Source: Friedmanniella sp. (GTDB taxonomy: Bacteria; Actinomycetota; Actinomycetes; Propionibacteriales; Propionibacteriaceae). From it: 7,430 nt of DNA. Below are positions 5,758 through 7,430 of the stretch, in pieces. The notes below the pieces were generated by a model. It had not been told where the DNA came from. It saw nothing but the letters and a program-made list of their open reading frames with translations, and did no database searches. A program made the position numbers and the translations under genes. Where the stretch lies: positions 1 through 7,430 of the forward strand of contig JAOPXW010000319.1 in the NCBI GenBank assembly GCA_025964935.1, given 5' to 3'. Position 1 is the stretch's first letter, and the number at the start of each line of letters is the position of its first letter.

Positions 5758-6981
5758 TCAGCTGAGCCGCTCCAGCACGATCGCCATGCCCTGACCACCG
5801 CCGACGCACATGGTCTCCAGCCCGAACTGGGCGTCGCGGACCCGCATCGCGTGCAGCAGGGTGGTCATGATCCGGGCGCCGGTGGCCCCGAACGGGTGCC
5901 CCAGCGCGATGGCGCCCCCATGCACGTTCAGCCGCTCGGGGTCGACCCCGAGCTCGCGGGCGGAGGCGATGACCTGGACCGCGAACGCCTCGTTGATCTC
6001 GACCAGGTCCAGGTCGCCGACGCTCATCCGGGCCCGGGCCAGGGCCCGGCGGCTGGCCTCGACCGGTCCCAGGCCCATGATCTCGGGGCTCAGCCCGCTC
6101 ACCCCGGTGGCCACGATGCGGGCCAGCGGGGTCAGGCCGAGCTCGGCGGCTCGGGTGTCGGACATGATGACCACCGCCGCGGCTCCGTCGTTCAGCGGGC
6201 AGCAGTTGCCGGCGGTCACGGTACCGTCCGGGCGGAAGACCGGCCGGAGACCGGAGACCCCCTCCAGGGTGGTACCCGCCCGGGGACCGTCGTCGGTGCT
6301 CACCACCCGACCGTCGGCCAGCGTCACCGGGGCGATCTCGTCGTCGTAGAGCCCCAGGGCCAGGGCCCTCTCGGCGAGGTTCTGGGACCGGACGCCGAAC
6401 TCGTCGGCCTCGCGCCGGGAGATGCCGGTCAGGGTGGCCACGTTCTCCGCAGTCTGGCCCATCGCGATGTAGACGTCCGGCAGCTCGCCGTCGCGGCGGG
6501 GGTCGTGCCACCGCTGGTTGCTCAGGGCCTGCTCCTGGGTCCGGGCGGCGGCTGCCGCGAACGCCGGGTGGTGACGGCCGGGGGCGTCCACGCCGGCCGA
6601 CCCGAAGTCGACGTAGCGCGAGACACACTCCACCCCAGCCGACACGAAGGCGTCGCCCTCCCCCGCCCGGATCGCGTGGAAGGCCATCCGGGCGGTCTGG
6701 ACGCTGGAGGCGCAGAAGCGGTTGACCGTCGCCGCCGGCACCCCGTCCAGGCCCAGCAGCACCGCGACCCGACGGGCCAGGTTGCCGCCGTGCTCGTCCC
6801 GGGGCTCCGCGCAGCCCAGATAGAGGTCGTCGAGCTCGGCCGGGTCCAGCCCGGGCACCTGGGCCAGGGCCGCCCGGATCACACCGGCGGCCAGGTCGTC
6901 GGGCCGGACGGAGGCGAGCGAGCCCTTGACGGCGCGCCCGATCGGGGTTCGCGCCGCGGCGACGACCACGGCCTCAGGCAC
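5758..6981 (-). CDS. Thiolase, acetyl-CoA C-acyltransferase type
   Basis: A 407-residue thiolase II family enzyme that cleaves 3-oxoacyl-CoA with CoA to acetyl-CoA and a shortened acyl-CoA, or runs in reverse as an acetyl-CoA acetyltransferase. The full length is normal for the family. The nucleophile Cys90 is in NRFCASS, NEAF is at 330-333, His362 is in GGAIALGHPFGATGAR, and the second acid/base Cys392 is in CVGGGQGMA. A family-typical TAGN...NDGAAA block covers 257-269, here with the less common Cys-Cys-Pro-Leu insert. The GTG at 6981 is the only possible start after the in-frame stop at 7030-7032, and VPEAVVVAAARTPIG is a standard thiolase N-terminus. No Shine-Dalgarno and no -10 precede it; it follows the ACAD by 48 bp on the same strand and probably shares its transcript. 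Beta-oxidation is the most likely role given the ACAD and FadD. Confidence 0.95.
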   Translation of the reverse strand: MPEAVVVAAARTPIGRAVKGSLASVRPDDLAAGVIRAALAQVPGLDPAELDDLYLGCAEPRDEHGGNLARRVAVLLGLDGVPAATVNRFCASSVQTARMAFHAIRAGEGDAFVSAGVECVSRYVDFGSAGVDAPGRHHPAFAAAAARTQEQALSNQRWHDPRRDGELPDVYIAMGQTAENVATLTGISRREADEFGVRSQNLAERALALGLYDDEIAPVTLADGRVVSTDDGPRAGTTLEGVSGLRPVFRPDGTVTAGNCCPLNDGAAAVVIMSDTRAAELGLTPLARIVATGVSGLSPEIMGLGPVEASRRALARARMSVGDLDLVEINEAFAVQVIASARELGVDPERLNVHGGAIALGHPFGATGARIMTTLLHAMRVRDAQFGLETMCVGGGQGMAIVLERLS

Positions 6982-7001
6982 CGGGCGCCGCCGGGGTCGG
7001 G

Positions 7002-7017
7002 CGGGCCCGCAGGCCCG
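7002..7017. repeat. GC hairpin in the ACAD-thiolase gap
   Basis: CGGGCC (7002-7007) and GGCCCG (7012-7017) form a 6-bp stem with a 4-nt loop in the 48-bp gap between the ACAD stop and the thiolase GTG. It might act as a partial terminator or mRNA processing/stability element between the two cistrons. It has no T-tract, and chance occurrence in such GC-rich sequence is quite possible. Confidence 0.3.
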
Positions 7018-7029
7018 GGACCGGATGAC

Positions 7030-7430
7030 TCACAGGCCGAGGTCCCGGCCGATGAGCTCCTTCATGATCTCGTTCGATCCGGCCCAGATGGTCGAGACAC
7101 GGGCGTCGGCCCAGGCCCGGGCCACGCGGTACTCGCCCATGTAGCCGTACCCGCCCCATAGCTGCACACAGGCGTCCAGCACGTCGTTCTGGACCTGGGC
7201 GGCCCACCATTTCGCCTTCGCCGCGTCCACCGGGGTCAGGGTGTGCTCCACCTGGGCCATCACGCACGCGTCCACGTACGCCTGGGTCACCTCGCACCGG
7301 GTGACCAGCTCGGCGAGGGTGAACTTGTTGGCCTGGAACGACCCGATGGGCTGGCCGAAGGCGGTCCGCTCCCGGACGTAGACCAGGGTCTCGTCGAGGA
7401 TCTGGCGCGCGTGCGACAGGTTGTTGACCG
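7030..7430 (-). CDS. Acyl-CoA dehydrogenase, LCAD-type, C-terminal fragment (cut by window edge)
   Basis: The last 132 codons are present, read from 7428; the N-terminal part lies outside. Acyl-CoA dehydrogenases use FAD to introduce the trans-2,3 double bond into acyl-CoA. The fragment covers the C-terminal helical domain: the DETLVYVRERTAFGQPIGSF block (helix G, FAD contacts), QLWGGYGYMGEY and the closing STIWAGSNEIMKELIGRDL. It follows human long-chain acyl-CoA dehydrogenase (LCAD) closely through FEETRNYVKQRKAFG and YGGTNEIMKELIARE. The base used by medium-chain enzymes, the Glu of the YEGT motif, is replaced by Ala; the LCAD-type base is instead the Glu of DET (codon 7390-7392). It is upstream of the thiolase in the same direction and likely co-transcribed. 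An in-frame ATG at 7290 seen in the fragment is internal, not a start. Confidence 0.95.
   Translation of the reverse strand, partial: VNNLSHARQILDETLVYVRERTAFGQPIGSFQANKFTLAELVTRCEVTQAYVDACVMAQVEHTLTPVDAAKAKWWAAQVQNDVLDACVQLWGGYGYMGEYRVARAWADARVSTIWAGSNEIMKELIGRDLGL

Noticed and set aside
5543..6628. Long N-terminal extension of the fadD frame back into the thiolase gene
   Set aside because: The extension is open only because stops are rare in this GC-rich frame; its translation is Arg/Pro/Gly-rich and overlaps thiolase codons. The real N-terminus is at 5542, or at most 5584.
5677..7161. 494-codon open frame on the plus strand, antisense to the thiolase
   Set aside because: Low-complexity product spanning two real minus-strand genes and their gap; the thiolase has all catalytic motifs, so this is a composition artefact.

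Overview
The window is high-GC, gene-dense DNA that I read as chromosomal sequence from a high-GC actinomycete (Actinomycetota). The grounds are the GC-rich third codon positions, several GTG starts, a group II truncated hemoglobin very close to mycobacterial GlbO, a FadD15-like acyl-CoA ligase, and start sites that look leaderless, with a TANNNT-type -10 about 6 nt before the start codon. I cannot name a genus. I see no mobile element, CRISPR array, rRNA, tRNA or prophage, and no gene-free stretch longer than about 220 bases.

Left half (1-2018), stress and transport genes. A probable EamA/DMT exporter (minus) is cut by the left edge after 45 codons. It diverges from a short MscS-type mechanosensitive channel (262-891, plus). 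That channel converges on osmC (940-1368, minus), a peroxide-reducing OsmC protein and the only gene here with a textbook Shine-Dalgarno. osmC diverges across 185 bp from glbO (1554-1979, plus), a truncated hemoglobin.

Right half (2019-7430), acyl-CoA metabolism. A tandem double-hotdog acyl-CoA thioesterase (2019-2840, minus) and a short-chain dehydrogenase (2873-3655, plus) are transcribed back to back from a gap of only 32 bp. Convergent on the dehydrogenase is a minus-strand block read in the order acyl-CoA dehydrogenase (LCAD type, cut by the right edge, 7030-7430), thiolase (5758-6981) and fadD (3710-5542). Together these could cover fatty-acid activation (FadD), alpha/beta-dehydrogenation (ACAD), possibly 3-hydroxyacyl-CoA oxidation (the SDR), thiolytic cleavage (thiolase) and CoA-thioester hydrolysis (thioesterase). 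No enoyl-CoA hydratase lies in the window.

In regulation, four start codons have an -ANNNT hexamer exactly 6 nt upstream and a fifth has one 7 nt upstream. All three tail-to-tail junctions carry a perfect 7-bp GC hairpin. fadD has a 115-nt putative leader containing an 11-codon mini-ORF with its own ribosome site, ending in an ATGA overlap with the fadD start. The genes are all recognisable families. I found no convincing undescribed multi-gene system; the unusual points lie in the expression architecture and in a few protein details.
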